Source of the DNA: Eubacteriales bacterium
Lineage (GTDB): Bacteria; Bacillota; Clostridia; Lachnospirales; Lachnospiraceae
DNA length: 36,833 bases
NCBI GenBank assembly: GCA_030533385.1
Contig: JAUNJG010000015.1
Location: 1 to 36,833, forward strand
Direction of reading: 5' to 3'
Shown in pieces: positions 16,183-25,029 of this stretch (its first letter is position 1; every line of letters begins with the position of its first letter). The notes below the pieces were generated by a model, which was not told the DNA's origin, made no database searches, and saw only the letters and a program-made list of their open reading frames with translations. A program made the translations under genes and the position numbers.

Positions 16183-17670
16183 TTACCGCTCAGACTTAAT
16201 AATCATCGTCGTAAAATAGCCATAAGTTTTATCCGGCATCAATGGACCTACATATTCTCCTTCCAGTCCCACGTTGCTGACGATGATCGCATTGTCTTCC
16301 ATGCCTCTCGCCTTCAAGATCTCGTACACATCCTTCACATGACTGCCTGCCTTCATAATAACAAGATTGTCAAAGGTATCCAGAGCCTTTTCTACCTGAT
16401 CCAGTCCCTTTAAAGAAGGAATCACTCCAAAACCTTCTTTTCCTTCCACGAGGGAGATGGATGCCTTGCTGGCTCCGGCACAAAAAGACGGGATGCCCGC
16501 CACCATCTCCACCTCGTATCCGGCTTCGGCGAGGCGTTTATGTACATAGGAATATGTGCTGTAAATGGACACGTCGCCCAACACGGGCATCACGATATTT
16601 TTTCCGGCATCCAGATATTTCATCAACTCTTCGGCGGCTGCCTCACGACACGCTTCTCTCTTTGCTTTGTCCTTATCCATCTTAAAAAGAACTCGAAGCA
16701 CCTTTTCCTCCGGAATGGCCACAGCACCTCTGGCAATGTTTAACGCCACGCTCTCCTCCTCTGCCTCTTTCACCGGAACAGCCACCACATCTGCCTTTTC
16801 CAGCAGACGGCAGGCTTTCAGCGTCATAAGCTCCGCATCTCCCGGGCCAATGCCCACGCCGTAAATCTTGCCTTTCTTTGCCGCACCCGGAAGCTGCTTT
16901 GCATTTTTTAAATGCTCCACATACATGTTGGCGACGGCGTCCAGTTCACCCATCCCTTTCAGGAGCACTTTCGTCTCAAATCCTTCTGCTTTTAAAATGG
17001 AATCCCAGGAATCTGCATCTTCTCCCGCCAAATCATTTCTGGCGTGATCTCCCGCCACGATCATCAGCGGAATCAGCGTCACCTTTTTGATGTTTCGCTT
17101 TTTCATGCGGTCTATCACATAATCCAGTCCCGGAAAACCTTCCACGGTACCGACATATGTATTTTCATAACCAAGATACCGCATCATATTCTCAAACTGG
17201 CTGTAAGCGCTGTTGGAATAATGCTCCGTGCCGTGACCCATGAGTACATAGGCCTCGTCCTTCGGCAGAGGTGCTTCCACCTCCCCTATCATAATCTCAC
17301 ACGCTTTCCGATAATCCTCCTCCTCTGTCAGAAGTGGTTTTCCTACCCGGATAACCGGAATCTTATCCCGGTAGGCTTCCAGCATGCGAATCATCTTTTC
17401 ATACTCCACCCCGTTGATAATGTGGGTCGGCTGACACAGTACTTCATCATATCCCTGCTCTACCAGTTTTTTCATCACATCATCGGGATTGTCTATGACG
17501 ATATCTCTCGTCCGCTTCAGCTTTCGGATAATCATTCCTGAGGTAAAAGCACGATAAAAATCGTAATCAGGAAATTCTCTTTTGCAGGTTTCTTCTATAT
17601 TGATAATGGCCGGCATTGCCACGCCAAAACTCGTTCCAAAGCTTACTACCATCAACGCTTTTTTGCTCAT
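16183..17670 (-). CDS. cbiK-cbiL: Sirohydrochlorin cobaltochelatase fused to cobalt-precorrin-2 C20-methyltransferase
   Basis: A 495-residue fusion. Residues 1 to about 260 are CbiK, the anaerobic cobalt chelatase: VVSFGTSFGVAMPAI near the N-terminus and the metal-binding histidines H146 (LMGHGTEHYS) and H209 (IVAGDHARND), matching the spacing of the Salmonella enzyme. Residues about 268-495 are CbiL, an AdoMet-dependent tetrapyrrole methylase with KIYGVGIGPGDAELMTLKA, VLGDVSIYSTYSYV and VAGIPSFCAGAS. Cobalt insertion into sirohydrochlorin and C20 methylation are consecutive steps, so the fusion would hand cobalt-sirohydrochlorin straight to the first methylase. CbiK shows that this is the early-cobalt (anaerobic) pathway. 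Thirty bases separate it from cbiET. Confidence 0.93.
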   Translation of the reverse strand: MSKKALMVVSFGTSFGVAMPAIINIEETCKREFPDYDFYRAFTSGMIIRKLKRTRDIVIDNPDDVMKKLVEQGYDEVLCQPTHIINGVEYEKMIRMLEAYRDKIPVIRVGKPLLTEEEDYRKACEIMIGEVEAPLPKDEAYVLMGHGTEHYSNSAYSQFENMMRYLGYENTYVGTVEGFPGLDYVIDRMKKRNIKKVTLIPLMIVAGDHARNDLAGEDADSWDSILKAEGFETKVLLKGMGELDAVANMYVEHLKNAKQLPGAAKKGKIYGVGIGPGDAELMTLKACRLLEKADVVAVPVKEAEEESVALNIARGAVAIPEEKVLRVLFKMDKDKAKREACREAAAEELMKYLDAGKNIVMPVLGDVSIYSTYSYVHKRLAEAGYEVEMVAGIPSFCAGASKASISLVEGKEGFGVIPSLKGLDQVEKALDTFDNLVIMKAGSHVKDVYEILKARGMEDNAIIVSNVGLEGEYVGPLMPDKTYGYFTTMIIKSER

Positions 17671-17700
17671 TATGTTCTCCTTCCCTGTAACATAGGAGTT

Positions 17701-18927
17701 TCACACAGTTCCCGTAAAAATCATCACCGGATTGTTGGTGTCCAAAATGTGGTAGCCGCCAATTTTCCGGCCTCTTCCCACCGTCGCCTGAATCACGTCA
17801 TAATCGGCATCGTACTTTGCCAGAGTTTCCCCCGCCTCGGCGATGGTCTCCAGCGTCACCGCCGATATTGTCACCGGAATTTTTTTCTCAAAGGCTGCAA
17901 TCGTCTCCAAAATCTGTTTTAACTTTCCTCCGCTGCCGCCGATAAATACTTTATCCGGCGCCGGAAGCTTCTTCACTTCCTCCTCTGCATCGCCGTGATG
18001 AACCGTGAGGTGGTTCGTTCCAAACTTTTCTTTATTTTTCTGTATCAGAGCCACTGCCGCCTCATCCCTCTCCACGCTGTGTACCGCTCCAAAAGGAACC
18101 TGCCTGGCGCACTCTATTGAGACAGATCCGGTGCCCGCCCCGATATCCCAGACCACGTCTGCCGGATGCAGCTTCATTTTATGAAGAATGAGAACACGAA
18201 TCTCCTCTTTCGTCATCGGCGTCCTTCCCCGCTCAAAATCTTCATCAGACAAAAAGCGAGGACGAAGAATTTTTTTAGGATGCGGGTTCTTTATCATGGC
18301 AACGCAAAGAGAAGGGAATTCTTTGTCCGCCATCTCCTCCGGGCTGCCGGATACCAGCATCTCATCTTCATAGGACAGATTCGCCCCTGCAAACACCGTC
18401 ACATGGGACAGGCCATATTCCATCATGATGCGGCTAAGCCATGCCGGCCCCTGCTCCTTGCTGCAAAGGAAAAATACTTTTTCGTTCTCTGTCACGTCAA
18501 GAGCAATGGAACCTGCCGGACGGCTTCTGCCATGGACGCTCAGCAGCAGGGCATCCTCCATAGTCTCTCCAAAAGCCGCCCCCATCATTTGCATGGACCC
18601 GATGCCCGGAATTACCTCCATCTCCCAGTCCTCACTGCAAGAATTTTGTAAAATCGTTTTATATAGACTGTACATCAGCGGATCTCCACTGACCACCAAA
18701 GCAACTGTCTTTTTCTCCAGCAACAGATTCCCGATGAGAAAAAAGGTATCCTTCAACTTCCCCATGGGCACAAACTCTGCCTCCGTCTGGCCGCAGGCCT
18801 CCCGCAACATCGGCAGGATTCTTTGTGCGGCAATGACAGTGTGGGCCTCCTGCATTTTCCTCTTTGCCACAGGCATAAAATAATCGGCACTCCCCGGCCC
18901 GATGCCTATGATTGTCAACCGACTCAT
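17701..18927 (-). CDS. cbiET: Cobalt-precorrin-7 C5-methyltransferase and cobalt-precorrin-6B C15-methyltransferase/decarboxylase (CbiE-CbiT fusion)
   Basis: A 408-residue CobL-like fusion. The N-terminal CbiE half (about 1-200) is a tetrapyrrole methylase: TIIGIGPGSADYFMPVA, LVVSGDPLMYSLYKTIL and VIPGIGSMQMMGAAFGE. The C-terminal CbiT half (about 220-408) is a class I Rossmann methyltransferase with the AdoMet motif DIGAGTG at 261-267 and VFIGGSGGKLKQIL. Together they methylate C5 and C15 and decarboxylate the acetate side chain of ring C. Fused CbiET is common. The ATG follows the cbiD stop by one base, so translation is coupled. Confidence 0.93.
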   Translation of the reverse strand: MSRLTIIGIGPGSADYFMPVAKRKMQEAHTVIAAQRILPMLREACGQTEAEFVPMGKLKDTFFLIGNLLLEKKTVALVVSGDPLMYSLYKTILQNSCSEDWEMEVIPGIGSMQMMGAAFGETMEDALLLSVHGRSRPAGSIALDVTENEKVFFLCSKEQGPAWLSRIMMEYGLSHVTVFAGANLSYEDEMLVSGSPEEMADKEFPSLCVAMIKNPHPKKILRPRFLSDEDFERGRTPMTKEEIRVLILHKMKLHPADVVWDIGAGTGSVSIECARQVPFGAVHSVERDEAAVALIQKNKEKFGTNHLTVHHGDAEEEVKKLPAPDKVFIGGSGGKLKQILETIAAFEKKIPVTISAVTLETIAEAGETLAKYDADYDVIQATVGRGRKIGGYHILDTNNPVMIFTGTV

Positions 18928-18928
18928 G

Positions 18929-20014
18929 TCAAACCTCCCTCAGACACGTCTTTGCCAGCACCTTGTCCGCATTATGGCTTTTTGCCAGAACCTCATTGTT
19001 TCCATCGAGGAAAATCACGCCGACCTCCGCCATCTCATGAGCGGTTTTCCGGCAATATTCTGACGCCTTATCCGCCATGTCTTCCCAGATGGCATTCAGG
19101 CCTTCCTCCTCCACGATCTCCATCGCCTTTTTCGTAGTAAGACAGCTGTAAATCCTCCGAATCACGTCCACAGAAGCGCCGTGCAAAGCTGCATGGGTGC
19201 AAATCGTCTCTATCCTTCCATCAGAAATATGACTGTGGGTATGCATGCTTCCCGAGGCAACCTTCACCAGCTTGCCCACGAAGCCACCGATTAAAATATC
19301 CGTAAATCCTCGCTCCACTGCTTCCTCAATCATAAATCCTATATAGTTACTCACCTGGAAAATACAGCAAAACTCCCCGTACAATTTTTTCATGGTATTT
19401 TCTCCTGTAGCTCCCAGCACAAATAAAATTGACTTATGTCCCTGGTTGGCGTACATATCAAGCTCCGCCAGCAAAGAATCCTTCATGGCCTCCTCGCTCA
19501 TGGGACGCACGATTCCCGTCGTGCCGAGGATAGACAGCCCATCCTTGATGCCAAGGCGCGGATTGAAGGTCTTTTTCGTCAACAGCTCTCCTCCCGGAAC
19601 AGAGACCGTGACGATGGCGCCTCTCTCCCCGATAATCCCCCGCAGAGCTTTGGTTGCCATCTCTCTTGGCACCGGGTTGATGGCAGGCTCTCCCACAGGT
19701 ACTTTCAGCCCTTCCTGAGTGACCGTGCCGACGCCCTCGCCTCCCACAAAGGAAATCTCACCCTTGCCTTCCAGAAGTTCCACCGTCGTAATAATCTCAC
19801 TGCCGTCGGTGACATCCGGGTCGTCCCCCGCGTCCTTCACAATGCCGCAGGTACCCGGCCGTTTCGGATTTACATCCAGATATAACGTTTTTCCAATGGG
19901 CGTGTCCACCCGCACCACATCCGGGCATTTTCCCGTCGTCAGCCAAAGAGCTGCCGCCGCCGCCCCTCCCGTCATGCAGGAACCGGTGGAAACCCCTTCT
20001 CTTAGCTTCTTCAT
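18929..20014 (-). CDS. cbiD: Cobalt-precorrin-5B C1-methyltransferase
   Basis: A 361-residue protein with the CbiD signature at the N-terminus (REGVSTGSCMTGGAAAAALWL), followed by VKDAGDDPDVTDGSEI and the segment ILIGGFVGKLVKVASGSMHTHS. CbiD methylates C1 of the corrin precursor after CbiG has opened the lactone, and is specific to the anaerobic route. Its ATG overlaps the cbiC stop by four bases (20011-20014). Length and conserved blocks are intact. Confidence 0.93.
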   Translation of the reverse strand: MKKLREGVSTGSCMTGGAAAAALWLTTGKCPDVVRVDTPIGKTLYLDVNPKRPGTCGIVKDAGDDPDVTDGSEIITTVELLEGKGEISFVGGEGVGTVTQEGLKVPVGEPAINPVPREMATKALRGIIGERGAIVTVSVPGGELLTKKTFNPRLGIKDGLSILGTTGIVRPMSEEAMKDSLLAELDMYANQGHKSILFVLGATGENTMKKLYGEFCCIFQVSNYIGFMIEEAVERGFTDILIGGFVGKLVKVASGSMHTHSHISDGRIETICTHAALHGASVDVIRRIYSCLTTKKAMEIVEEEGLNAIWEDMADKASEYCRKTAHEMAEVGVIFLDGNNEVLAKSHNADKVLAKTCLREV

Positions 20015-20637
20015 GACTGATACAGCATCGCATTGCAGATAGTTGCCGCAATGTTACTGCCGCCCTTTCTTCCTTTAGGAACGATAAATGGCACGTTCGT
20101 CTCCATAATCAGCTCCTTGGATTCCACCACATTGACAAATCCCACCGGGGCTCCGATAATCAATGCCGGCCGAATCGTTCCCTCCTGAATCATCTCGTAA
20201 AGACGAATGAGGGCAGTCGGTGCATTTCCGATGGCAAAAATCACTTCCCCCGGCAGCTTCGCCCCTCTTTCCATACAGATGGCGGCTCTGGTGCATCCTC
20301 TCTCCTTTGCCTCCTTCGCCACGTCTTCATCGCTCATGAAGCAATGCGCTTCTCCTCCGTAGGATGCCAGGCGTTTTTTATTGATGCCCGACCAGGCCAT
20401 CCTGGTGTCCGTGACAATGTGTGCGCCTCTTCTCAATGCCTCCACGCCAATCTGCGCCGCATTTTCAGAAAAACACAGATTGTCTGCATATTCAAAATCT
20501 GCAGAAGTATGGATGCACCGTTTCACAATGGAAAATTCCGGTTCCGGCCAGGTTCTCCCATTTAATTCACCGGTGATGATTTCCATACTACGGTTTTCGA
20601 TGTCTTCCGGTTTTACGATCTTAATTTTATCTAACAT
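20011..20637 (-). CDS. cbiC: Cobalt-precorrin-8 methylmutase
   Basis: A 208-residue protein of the CobH/CbiC family. It has RCIHTSADFEYADNL with the catalytic histidine H43, DTRMAWSGINKKRL, FAIGNAPTALIRL and IIGAPVGFVNVVESKELI. It moves the C11 methyl group to C12 to give cobyrinate. The ATG at 20637 was chosen over a start at 20724 because GGAGG lies directly upstream and the extra 29 residues do not look like the family. The stop overlaps the cbiD start. Confidence 0.92.
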   Translation of the reverse strand: MLDKIKIVKPEDIENRSMEIITGELNGRTWPEPEFSIVKRCIHTSADFEYADNLCFSENAAQIGVEALRRGAHIVTDTRMAWSGINKKRLASYGGEAHCFMSDEDVAKEAKERGCTRAAICMERGAKLPGEVIFAIGNAPTALIRLYEMIQEGTIRPALIIGAPVGFVNVVESKELIMETNVPFIVPKGRKGGSNIAATICNAMLYQS

Positions 20638-20678
20638 AATTCCTCCTTCTTCTATATATAATGTATGATTTTCTGTCA

Positions 20679-20695
20679 TCGGAAGGAGTTTCCGA
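20679..20695. other. Small hairpin between cobT and cbiC
   Basis: TCGGAAGGAGTTTCCGA forms a six-base stem with a five-base loop in the 83-base gap between the cobT stop and the cbiC start. There is no T-tract, so it is not a classical terminator. It could be an RNA-processing or stability signal inside the operon; the stem is short and may be chance. Confidence 0.25.
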
Positions 20696-20720
20696 CAATC
20701 GTCAAAAGCTGGCGAGATCG

Positions 20721-21785
20721 TCACTCCAATTCTTCATAAGTACCAAAATTGGTCTGCTCGAAACTCGGCAGTTCCCAGTAGGCCTTGAAAGCATACTCCA
20801 CGATGGTAAATCCCATGACGGCACCCGTCCCCTCGCCAAGGCACATGTTGGCGAAAATATACGGTTCCTTGCCCAGAGCGTCCATGACCATCTTGCCCGC
20901 CGGCTCGTTGGAACAGTGGGACGGAAACAGATAGGGGTCACACTCCGGCACCATCCGCACCGCCAGAAGAGCCGCCACAGAGGAAATGAATCCATCAATA
21001 AAAATCGGAATCCGGCAGGCCGCCGCTCCGATGAAACATCCCACCAGCCCGGCGATATCCAGACCTCCCACCTTAGACAATACGTCCAGCGGGTCAGAGG
21101 CATCCACCCGGTTTCGCTCGATGCTCTGTCGGATGACGTCAATTTTATGCTCCAAATCCCGACTGCTCAGCCCGGCTCCCTTCCCGGTCACCTTTTCCAC
21201 CGGCTGATTAAGAAGAACGGAGCAGACGGCACTGCTGGTAGTAGTATTTCCGATGCCCATCTCCCCGGTGGCCAACAGGCGGTATCCTTTCGCACTCAGT
21301 TCTTCCACGACCGAAATTCCGGCTTCTATGGCGCAGAGCGCTTCCTCCCGGCTCATGGCAGGCCCTGCCGCCATGTTGTCGGTACCATATTTCACCTTGC
21401 GGTTCCACACGCCCGGATTATCACAATCGGAGGCAATACCGATGTCCACCGGTATGACATCCGCTCCGCTCACGGAGGACAAGATACAGATGGTCGCATT
21501 GCGTTTCGTCATATTTTCGGTGACAATCTTCGTCACCTCCTGCCCAGTCTGAGTAACCCCCTCGACCACCACGCCGTTGTCCGCCGCCATGACGATGACT
21601 GCCTTCTTTCCGGGATGAGGATTTTTGTCCCCGTAGATTCCGGCAAAAGACGTCACCATTTCTTCCAATCGTCCCAGACTGTAAAGCGGCTTGCCCAGAG
21701 TGTTCCATCGGGCACGGGTGTAAGCCATCGCCTCCTCATCCAGAGGTTTTATCTTTTTTATCGCTTCTTGCAGTGTCATTTTCAT
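20721..21785 (-). CDS. cobT: Nicotinate-nucleotide:dimethylbenzimidazole phosphoribosyltransferase
   Basis: A 354-residue protein, the normal CobT length. Recognisable blocks are VIVMAADNGVVVEGVTQTGQ, LLATGEMGIGNTTTSSAV, GLDIAGLVGCFIGAA and the active-site region FANMCLGEGTGAVMGF with the general base E318 (E317 in Salmonella). It makes alpha-ribazole phosphate, the lower ligand precursor, from nicotinate mononucleotide and a base. In anaerobes the base may not be dimethylbenzimidazole, and none of the genes for making it are seen here. CobS, which uses the product, is encoded 41 bases upstream in the same transcript. Confidence 0.93.
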   Translation of the reverse strand: MKMTLQEAIKKIKPLDEEAMAYTRARWNTLGKPLYSLGRLEEMVTSFAGIYGDKNPHPGKKAVIVMAADNGVVVEGVTQTGQEVTKIVTENMTKRNATICILSSVSGADVIPVDIGIASDCDNPGVWNRKVKYGTDNMAAGPAMSREEALCAIEAGISVVEELSAKGYRLLATGEMGIGNTTTSSAVCSVLLNQPVEKVTGKGAGLSSRDLEHKIDVIRQSIERNRVDASDPLDVLSKVGGLDIAGLVGCFIGAAACRIPIFIDGFISSVAALLAVRMVPECDPYLFPSHCSNEPAGKMVMDALGKEPYIFANMCLGEGTGAVMGFTIVEYAFKAYWELPSFEQTNFGTYEELE

Positions 21786-21826
21786 TCTCCCTTACGTCTA
21801 TCATGGGCTTCTCCCACTATATCAGG

Positions 21827-22606
21827 TTAAATTACCGGATACCACCCCATCGGGAATCCGGCGAATTTCGTAATCATTAAAACGAGGAGCAAAAGCATGA
21901 TTTCTGACAGCTCGCTGGCCGCTCCCATGACGTCTCCCGTGATGCCGCCGATTTTTCCGGTGATATAGCGGCGAAACATCCATGCCAGGAAAAACAAGAC
22001 GGCGAACATGACAATTCCCCAGAAAGAGAATGCCACGGTCATGGCGCACACTCCCAAAATCATGGTGCCAATGACCGTGCCCAGAGAAACCGTCCCCACA
22101 TAGATGCCGATGCCTTTTTCTCTCGGATATACCGCCTTATAAACAACAGCACCCTGAATCATCTTTCCCGCCACCGGCATCATAAGAATCATCACCCAGG
22201 TATTCTCACAGCTCATCAGACCGGCGAACTTCATAAGAATATCAAAACACATGGCAATGCCTCCGTTGGTTCCGATGCGGCTGTCCTTCATGATTTCCAG
22301 CATCCGCTCTTTCGTTCTCGCAGAATAAATGCCGTCAGCAGTATCACAAAGACCGTCCAGATGAAACGCTCCCGTCACAAAGAAGTTGGCAAGCAGGGCA
22401 AAGAGGATTCCGATCATCTCCGGAAAAATCTGTACCGCCAGCAGGTAGACGGTCACATCCACCAGCCCGATGATCAGACCCACCACCGGATAATATAAAA
22501 AGCCTTTGTGCATATCCTCGTCTTTCACCTCGCCCAAATCTACCGTCACCGGGATTCTGGTCATAAACCCCAGCGTCAGCAGGAACCGTTTCCACTGCGT
22601 CTTCAT
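21827..22606 (-). CDS. cobS: Adenosylcobinamide-GDP ribazoletransferase
   Basis: A 259-residue membrane protein. It has the CobS opening FLLTLGFMTRIPVTV, FLYYPVVGLIIGLVD, and the conserved metal/substrate motif GAFHLDGLCDTADGIYS followed by EIMKDSRIGTNGGIAM. Several hydrophobic helices run to the end. It joins alpha-ribazole (phosphate) to adenosylcobinamide-GDP, the final assembly step. The ATG at 22606 overlaps the stop of the hemC fusion by four bases; an in-frame start at 22693 would lie deep in that gene. The kinase/guanylyltransferase that makes its other substrate (CobU/CobP) is not in the window. Confidence 0.92.
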   Translation of the reverse strand: MKTQWKRFLLTLGFMTRIPVTVDLGEVKDEDMHKGFLYYPVVGLIIGLVDVTVYLLAVQIFPEMIGILFALLANFFVTGAFHLDGLCDTADGIYSARTKERMLEIMKDSRIGTNGGIAMCFDILMKFAGLMSCENTWVMILMMPVAGKMIQGAVVYKAVYPREKGIGIYVGTVSLGTVIGTMILGVCAMTVAFSFWGIVMFAVLFFLAWMFRRYITGKIGGITGDVMGAASELSEIMLLLLVLMITKFAGFPMGWYPVI

Positions 22607-25017
22607 GCCTTCGCCTCGCTCTCTGCTACGTCCTCTTTGATAGCGTCCACAACGCCCTGGGCCGTATACACGGTGGCGGTGCGAGTCACACAAAGTCCCC
22701 GTCGTCCCGCCGTCCCGGTGGTCACCGGGCCAATGCTGATATATTTTCCTCTGACCTCATCCAAATCATCCACCATGGACACGAAAGCGTTCACGGCGCT
22801 GGAACTGGCAAAAGTGATGTAATCCACATTTTTTATCAGCCGGGAAAGTTCGTCGGCCTTTCGTTCATCTACCACGGTGTGATACAAAGAAACGCAGGTG
22901 TGAGCGATACCGGCTTCCTCCAATGCCGCCGGCAGCACCTCATTGGCTTCCTCGGCACGAAGCAGCAACACCTTATCTTTCTCTTTCATCAGCGGCACCA
23001 GGGAGCTGGCCATATCTCGGGAAGAGTAGGCTGTCGGAACGAAGTCACTGTAAATGCCGTAATCTTCCAGCGTCTTTTTCGTGCCGTCTCCGATGACGGC
23101 GAAGTGGATTCCCTGTAAATCCCGAATATCCTTTCGCATGGCCTTCCACTTTTCAAAGAAACAATGAACGCCATTGCTACTGGTCAGCACAATCCAGGAA
23201 TAGGAAGAAAGTTCCGCCATGGCTTTATCAAACTCCGGCGTATCCATCACTTCCGTGCGAATGAGGCTAAAGGAGATGGCCTCGGCTCCCTCCTCCTTGA
23301 GCAGAGGAGAAAGACGCTCTACCATGGAACGACTCCCGGTGACAAGCACTCTTTGCCCTGACAGCGGTTTCCCGCCATACCAGTTTAAAGTTTCATGCAG
23401 TCCCACCACGTCACCCACCACGGTAATGGCCGGTGTCTGTATGCCTTCCTGTCTTGCGACTTCCACGATGGTTTCCAGAGTTCCCACCGCTTTTTTTTGT
23501 CTCGCCGTAGTACCTTCCTGCAGTACACCCGCCGGCGTTTTCGGGTCTTTTCCGTTCCTTACCAGCTCCGCCACAATATTTGGCAAATTTTTCAGTCCCA
23601 TGAGGAAAACCAAAGTGCCTTCCTCCCTTGCAAGTGTTTCGTAATCAAGGACGGTAGCCCCATTTTTGTGACTGCCTTCATGTCCGGTAATCACATGGAA
23701 GGAAGAGGCATACTCCCGGTGGGTTACCGGAATGCCACAGTAGGCCGGAACAGAATAAGAGGAGGAAATCCCCGGAACCACCGCAAAGTCCACACCGGCC
23801 TCCCGCAGCTGCTGTCCTTCTTCCCCGCCCCGTCCGAAAATGTACGGATCGCCGCCTTTTAAGCGGACTACAGTTTTCCCTTCCAGTGCCAAATCTATCA
23901 AAAGCTGGTTCGTCTCGTACTGTTTTAAATGATGGTGCGCTGCCCGCTTTCCTGCATAAATCAGCTCGGCATCGTCTCTCACCTCATTGAGAAGGGAGCT
24001 GGAAGCCAGACTGTCATAGACAACCACATCGGCCTCCCGCAGCACTTTCCACCCTTTTCTCGTCAACAAATCTTCATCTCCCGGCCCTGCGCCGACAAGA
24101 TACACCATCCCTCGATTCACCGATCTCGCCATATCCTTTCCAAGCTGGCGGGCAGCAGACAATGGATTCTCCCCCGCCTCCGCTGACAGGACGGCTTTCT
24201 TCACATGAACACCGTCTTTTGCATACATGGCTCTCATAGAAAATCCATCCTCCGTCCTCGTGCAAAGAGCCGCCGCCGGCGCATTACAACTTCCGCCGAT
24301 GGTAGTCAAAAAGGCTCTTTCCGCCTCCAGCAGGCAGGCGGCCTCCTCATCGTGAATGGCTCTAAGCATCTCTGCCATCTCTCCATCTTCCGTCCGGCTC
24401 TCCACCGCCAGGATGCCCTGGCCAGCCGCCGGCAAAAAGATCTCCGGATTCAGATATTCATAAAAAATACCCTCCTCCTGCTCACAGCCCAGGCGCTCCA
24501 CTCCTGCTGCCGCCAGGATGATGCCGTCATACTGTCCTTCTCTTAACTTCCTCAGTCTCGTCTGTACATTTCCCCGAAGAAGCTTAATCTTCACCTGGGG
24601 ATTGACTTCCTTAATCAAAAGTTCCCGGCGCAGAGAGCTGGTGCCGACGACGCTGCCCGGCGCCAGCTCGGCAAGCCGTCTCCCGTCGGTGGTCACAAAG
24701 GTATCTCTCACATCGGCCCTCGCCAGCACCGCACCGATACCCAGTCCTTCCGGGAACTCCATAGGCATATCCTTTGCACTGTGTACCGCAATGTCGATGG
24801 CTCCTGAAAGCAATTCCGCCTCCAGCTCTGCGGTAAACACCCCCTTTCCGCCAAAAGAGGTCAGGGAGCGGTCAAGAATCTGATCACCCCTGGTATCAAT
24901 CTTTACGATGGAAATCTCCACCTCCGGAAATGCCCGCTCCAAAGCCGCCTTCACCAGCTCTGTCTGCACCAGGGCCAGAATACTTTTTCTCGTTCCGATT
25001 CTTATGGTTTTTCTCAT
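22603..25017 (-). CDS. hemC-cobA-hemD: Trifunctional porphobilinogen deaminase / uroporphyrinogen-III C-methyltransferase / uroporphyrinogen-III synthase
   Basis: An 804-residue three-enzyme fusion in one frame. Residues 1 to about 300 are HemC: IRIGTRKSILALVQTELVK, SAKDMPMEFPEGL, and the dipyrromethane-cofactor cysteine C244 in IGGSCNAP. Residues 304 to about 550 are the SAM-dependent methylase: MVYLVGAGPGDEDLL, VVRLKGGDPYIFGRGGEE, VVPGISSSYSVPAYCGIPVTH. Residues about 555-800 are HemD (QRVLVTGSRSMVERL, WIVLTSSNGVHCFF, TFASSSAVNAFV). In order they polymerise porphobilinogen, cyclise hydroxymethylbilane (HemD) and methylate the product to precorrin-2. The substrate passes from the first domain to the third and back to the middle one. 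Fusing the three may limit escape of the unstable bilane. Fused SUMT-HemD is known in Clostridia; the extra HemC makes it notable. Confidence 0.93.
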   Translation of the reverse strand: MRKTIRIGTRKSILALVQTELVKAALERAFPEVEISIVKIDTRGDQILDRSLTSFGGKGVFTAELEAELLSGAIDIAVHSAKDMPMEFPEGLGIGAVLARADVRDTFVTTDGRRLAELAPGSVVGTSSLRRELLIKEVNPQVKIKLLRGNVQTRLRKLREGQYDGIILAAAGVERLGCEQEEGIFYEYLNPEIFLPAAGQGILAVESRTEDGEMAEMLRAIHDEEAACLLEAERAFLTTIGGSCNAPAAALCTRTEDGFSMRAMYAKDGVHVKKAVLSAEAGENPLSAARQLGKDMARSVNRGMVYLVGAGPGDEDLLTRKGWKVLREADVVVYDSLASSSLLNEVRDDAELIYAGKRAAHHHLKQYETNQLLIDLALEGKTVVRLKGGDPYIFGRGGEEGQQLREAGVDFAVVPGISSSYSVPAYCGIPVTHREYASSFHVITGHEGSHKNGATVLDYETLAREEGTLVFLMGLKNLPNIVAELVRNGKDPKTPAGVLQEGTTARQKKAVGTLETIVEVARQEGIQTPAITVVGDVVGLHETLNWYGGKPLSGQRVLVTGSRSMVERLSPLLKEEGAEAISFSLIRTEVMDTPEFDKAMAELSSYSWIVLTSSNGVHCFFEKWKAMRKDIRDLQGIHFAVIGDGTKKTLEDYGIYSDFVPTAYSSRDMASSLVPLMKEKDKVLLLRAEEANEVLPAALEEAGIAHTCVSLYHTVVDERKADELSRLIKNVDYITFASSSAVNAFVSMVDDLDEVRGKYISIGPVTTGTAGRRGLCVTRTATVYTAQGVVDAIKEDVAESEAKA

Positions 25018-25029
25018 AGCCGCCTCCTT

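Noticed and set aside
15647-16219. A 190-codon plus-strand frame within the cobK-cbiA gene
   Set aside because: It is antisense to the clearly conserved CbiJ domain and its product has no recognisable motif.
20661-21830. A 389-codon open frame on the plus strand
   Set aside because: It lies antisense to cobT, whose family motifs are unambiguous. The plus-strand product has no recognisable domain and is His/Arg-rich, as expected for a mirror of a G+C-rich gene. No ribosome binding site was evident.
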